Origin: Stutzerimonas kunmingensis
GTDB lineage: Bacteria; Pseudomonadota; Gammaproteobacteria; Pseudomonadales; Pseudomonadaceae
NCBI RefSeq assembly: GCF_900114065.1
Contig: NZ_FORS01000002.1
Location: 1 to 64,000, forward strand
DNA: 64,000 nt
Direction: 5' to 3'
Position 1 is the stretch's first letter, and each line of letters opens with the position of its first letter. This document shows positions 61,605 through 64,000 of the stretch, in pieces. The notes beneath the pieces are model-generated. The model ran no database searches, was not told the DNA's origin, and saw nothing but the letters and a program-made list of their open reading frames with translations. The position numbers were made by a program, and so were the translations under genes.

Positions 61605-62480
61605 TCAGTCACCGCGTTCAGCATCCAGCAGTGTCATGAACGCCCTGGCCGCATTGGACAGGGTGCGCTCCCGGTGCAAGATGTAGCCGAGTTGCCGGGT
61701 CAGCTGAATGCCTGGCAGAGGCAGGCTGACTACCTGTTCGTCGAGCATGCTGCGCGGTAACACGCTCCAGGCAATCCCGATGGAGACCATCATCTTGATG
61801 GTCTCCATATAGTTGGTGCTCATGGTGATATTGGGCGTCAGGCCCTCACGCTCGAACAGTCGCTGGGCGATGTGGTGAGTGAAGGTGTTGCCGCCGGGAA
61901 AGACGGCAGGATGGCCGGCAACGTCGGCCAGACGAATATCCGCCTTGCCCGCCAGCGGGTGCTCGGGCGCGACAACGAAATCCAGCGGGTCGTCCCATAC
62001 CTTCATTGCCCGGACCGGCTCGGCAGTCTGCGGCGCCAGGGTGATGACCGCCAGTTCGGCGCGGCCATGCAGCACTTCGTCGTAGGCGACTTCCGAGTCG
62101 AGAAAACGAATATCCAGGCTGACCTGCGGATAAGCGCGGGTGAACGCGCGTAGCAAGGGCGGCAGGCGATGCAGGCCGATGTGATGGCTGGTCGCCAGGC
62201 TCAGCCGGCCGCCAATGTCGCCGTTGAGGTTGGTCAAGGCGCGGCGGGTGTCGTCCAGTACATTCAAAATCTGATAGGCCCGCGGCAGCAGGGCTCTTCC
62301 TGCCTCGGTCAGGCCAATCTCGCGGCCGAGCCGGTCGAACAGGCGCACGTCCAGCTGCGATTCCAATGCGGCGATGCGTTTGCTGACTGCAGGCTGGGTC
62401 AGATGCAGGCGCTCCGCGGCCAAGGAAAAGCTGCCCGTTTCCGCGATGGCGATAAAGGCATTGAGGTTGGCCAGGTCCAT
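61605..62480 (-). CDS. LysR-type regulator divergent from leuC
   Basis: A 291-residue LysR-type regulator. HTH: FIAIAETGSFSLAAERLHLTQPAVSKRIAALE (9-40). The effector domain is complete. In pseudomonads a LysR gene sits beside leuC in this orientation (PA3122 position). Control of leuCDB or of an unrelated target is open. The 153-bp divergent region carries TTCC-TGTA-GGGAA (62510-62522) as a possible operator. Confidence 0.9.
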   Translation of the reverse strand: MDLANLNAFIAIAETGSFSLAAERLHLTQPAVSKRIAALESQLDVRLFDRLGREIGLTEAGRALLPRAYQILNVLDDTRRALTNLNGDIGGRLSLATSHHIGLHRLPPLLRAFTRAYPQVSLDIRFLDSEVAYDEVLHGRAELAVITLAPQTAEPVRAMKVWDDPLDFVVAPEHPLAGKADIRLADVAGHPAVFPGGNTFTHHIAQRLFEREGLTPNITMSTNYMETIKMMVSIGIAWSVLPRSMLDEQVVSLPLPGIQLTRQLGYILHRERTLSNAARAFMTLLDAERGD

Positions 62481-62633
62481 GAACGATCTCTATCCGGTGA
62501 TGATTCGGATTCCTGTAGGGAATGCTTGGGATGAAAAATATGAATTTGAGTAATTGAATGCAAGTCCCTAGCATCGTCCCCATAAGCGCAAGGGCTATTC
62601 GCCCCGCATAGAAAGCAGATGAGGAAAAGTCCG

Positions 62634-64000
62634 ATGGCCTGCAAGACGCTCTACGACAAGCTCTGGGAAATGCACGAGGTGAAACGTCGCGACGATGGTT
62701 CGTCGCTGATCTACATCGACCGCCACATCCTGCATGAAGTGACTTCGCCACAAGCGTTCGAAGGTCTGCGTCTGGCCAATCGCAAGCCATGGCGTATCGA
62801 CGCCAATATCGCCACGCCGGACCACAACGTGCCGACCACCAAGGGCGAGCGTCAGGGCGGCCTGGAAGCCATCGCCGACGAGGTCTCGCGCATCCAGGTG
62901 CAGACGCTGGACGAGAACTGCGATGACTTCGGCATCCTCGAATTCAAGATGAACGACGTGCGTCAGGGCATCGTCCACGTCATCGGCCCGGAGCAGGGCG
63001 CGACACTGCCCGGCATGACCGTGGTTTGCGGTGATTCGCATACCTCCACCCACGGCGCCTTCGGCGCGCTGGCCCACGGCATCGGCACCTCCGAGGTCGA
63101 GCATGTGCTCGCCACCCAGTGCCTGGTCGCCAAGAAGATGAAGAACATGCAGGTGCGCGTCGAAGGCAAGTTGCCGTTCGGCGTCACCGCGAAGGACATC
63201 GTGCTGGCGGTGATCGGCAAGATCGGCACCGCTGGCGGTAACGGCCATGCCCTGGAATTCGCCGGCAGCGCGATTCGCGATCTGTCCATGGAAGGGCGCA
63301 TGACCATCTGCAACATGTCCATCGAAGCCGGTGCCCGCGTAGGCATGGTGGCGGTGGATGAAAAGACCATCGCCTACGTCGAAGGGCGTCCGTTCGCGCC
63401 GAAGGGCGACGACTGGGACAAGGCGGTCGAGCTGTGGAAAGGCCTGGTCTCCGATGTCGACGCGGTGTTCGACACCGTCGTCGAGCTCAAGGCCGAGGAC
63501 ATCAAGCCGCAGGTCAGCTGGGGCACTTCGCCGGAAATGGTGCTGGCTGTCGATCAGAGCGTGCCGGACCCCGCCGCCGAAGCCGACCCGGTCAAGCGCG
63601 ATTCCATCGTTCGTGCGCTGAAGTACATGGGCCTGGCGGCCAACCAGCCGATCACCGATATCAAGCTGGATCGCGTGTTCATTGGTTCCTGCACCAACTC
63701 GCGGATCGAGGACCTGCGTGCCGCGGCTGAGGTCGCCAAAGGGCGCAAGGTGGCGGCGAACGTCAAGCAGGCCATGGTGGTGCCGGGCTCCGGCCTGGTG
63801 AAGCAGCAGGCCGAGGCTGAAGGGTTGGACAAGATCTTCGTCGAGGCTGGCTTCGAGTGGCGCGAACCGGGCTGCTCCATGTGCCTGGCGATGAACCCGG
63901 ACAAGCTGGGCAGCGGCGAGCATTGCGCCTCGACTTCCAACCGCAACTTCGAGGGGCGTCAGGGCGCTGGTGGCCGCACACACCTGGTCAGCCCGGCCAT
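62634..64000 (+). CDS. leuC: 3-isopropylmalate dehydratase large subunit (partial, runs off window)
   Basis: The first 455 residues of LeuC are present; only the last 20 or so are missing. It isomerises 2- to 3-isopropylmalate in leucine synthesis together with LeuD, which should lie just beyond the window. The [4Fe-4S] ligands are visible: the cysteine in [13 protein letters not shown] (near 348) and the pair in [14 protein letters not shown] (near 408-411). [13 protein letters not shown] and [22 protein letters not shown] are further aconitase-family marks. GAGGAAAAG precedes the ATG. Confidence 0.96.
   Translation, partial: MACKTLYDKLWEMHEVKRRDDGSSLIYIDRHILHEVTSPQAFEGLRLANRKPWRIDANIATPDHNVPTTKGERQGGLEAIADEVSRIQVQTLDENCDDFGILEFKMNDVRQGIVHVIGPEQGATLPGMTVVCGDSHTSTHGAFGALAHGIGTSEVEHVLATQCLVAKKMKNMQVRVEGKLPFGVTAKDIVLAVIGKIGTAGGNGHALEFAGSAIRDLSMEGRMTICNMSIEAGARVGMVAVDEKTIAYVEGRPFAPKGDDWDKAVELWKGLVSDVDAVFDTVVELKAEDIKPQVSWGTSPEMVLAVDQSVPDPAAEADPVKRDSIVRALKYMGLAANQPITDIKLDRVFIGSCTNSRIEDLRAAAEVAKGRKVAANVKQAMVVPGSGLVKQQAEAEGLDKIFVEAGFEWREPGCSMCLAMNPDKLGSGEHCASTSNRNFEGRQGAGGRTHLVSPA

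Overview
The window reads as a high-GC Pseudomonas chromosome, most likely from the stutzeri group (Stutzerimonas). The fadB-fadA-DUF1653-topA-DUF6586 ... sulA-lexA-psrA-nagZ-mtnP block has the gene order of P. aeruginosa PA3014 to PA3004, and a LysR/leuC divergent pair closes the window. The species call is inference. Two features fit the stutzeri group: a gene-cassette array with a 76-bp attC site at the left edge, and repeats beginning CGTAGGGTGGA.

Layout. 1-1363: distal end of an integron cassette array, with two AT-richer orphan genes, each ending in an attC site. 1438-5898: a catabolic module with HMG-CoA lyase and a CaiB-type CoA-transferase, a divergent LysR regulator and an orphan TRAP binding protein. 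6283-11040: acsA, a DUF2892 membrane protein and oligopeptidase B. 11473-25761: conserved core with beta-oxidation (fadBA), topoisomerase I, the SOS pair lexA-sulA behind two LexA boxes, the fatty-acid sensor psrA behind a perfect PsrA box, and peptidoglycan and methylthioinosine salvage (L,D-transpeptidase, nagZ, mtnP). 25837-30420: a lipoprotein Ntn-hydrolase, trmO and an orphan trpB. 30822-36140: choline uptake and oxidation to glycine betaine (betT-betB-betA), with no betI. 36261-38497: rimO and a small exported protein.

38501-56935 is an 18.4-kb unidirectional minus-strand polysaccharide locus of 17 genes. It has a dioxygenase-like protein, a DegT aminotransferase, a Wzx flippase, a Wzc co-polymerase/tyrosine kinase, WbqC, RfaH, a Wzy polymerase, a PslG-like hydrolase, five glycosyltransferases, two acyltransferases and two small orphan proteins. 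The leader of this operon carries an exact ops core (GGCGGTAGC, minus strand, 57111-57119), and the operon encodes its own RfaH. The locus therefore appears to be a self-contained antitermination-controlled unit. No Wza, Wzb or initiating sugar-phosphate transferase gene is present in it.

57793-64000: two tandem initiator tRNA genes with near-identical terminators, two small exported low-complexity proteins, dusC, an SDR oxidoreductase, a small heat-shock protein with a sigma-32-like promoter, a LysR regulator and the 5' part of leuC, which runs off the window.

All calls come from reading the sequence and its translation. No alignment, folding or database search was run.
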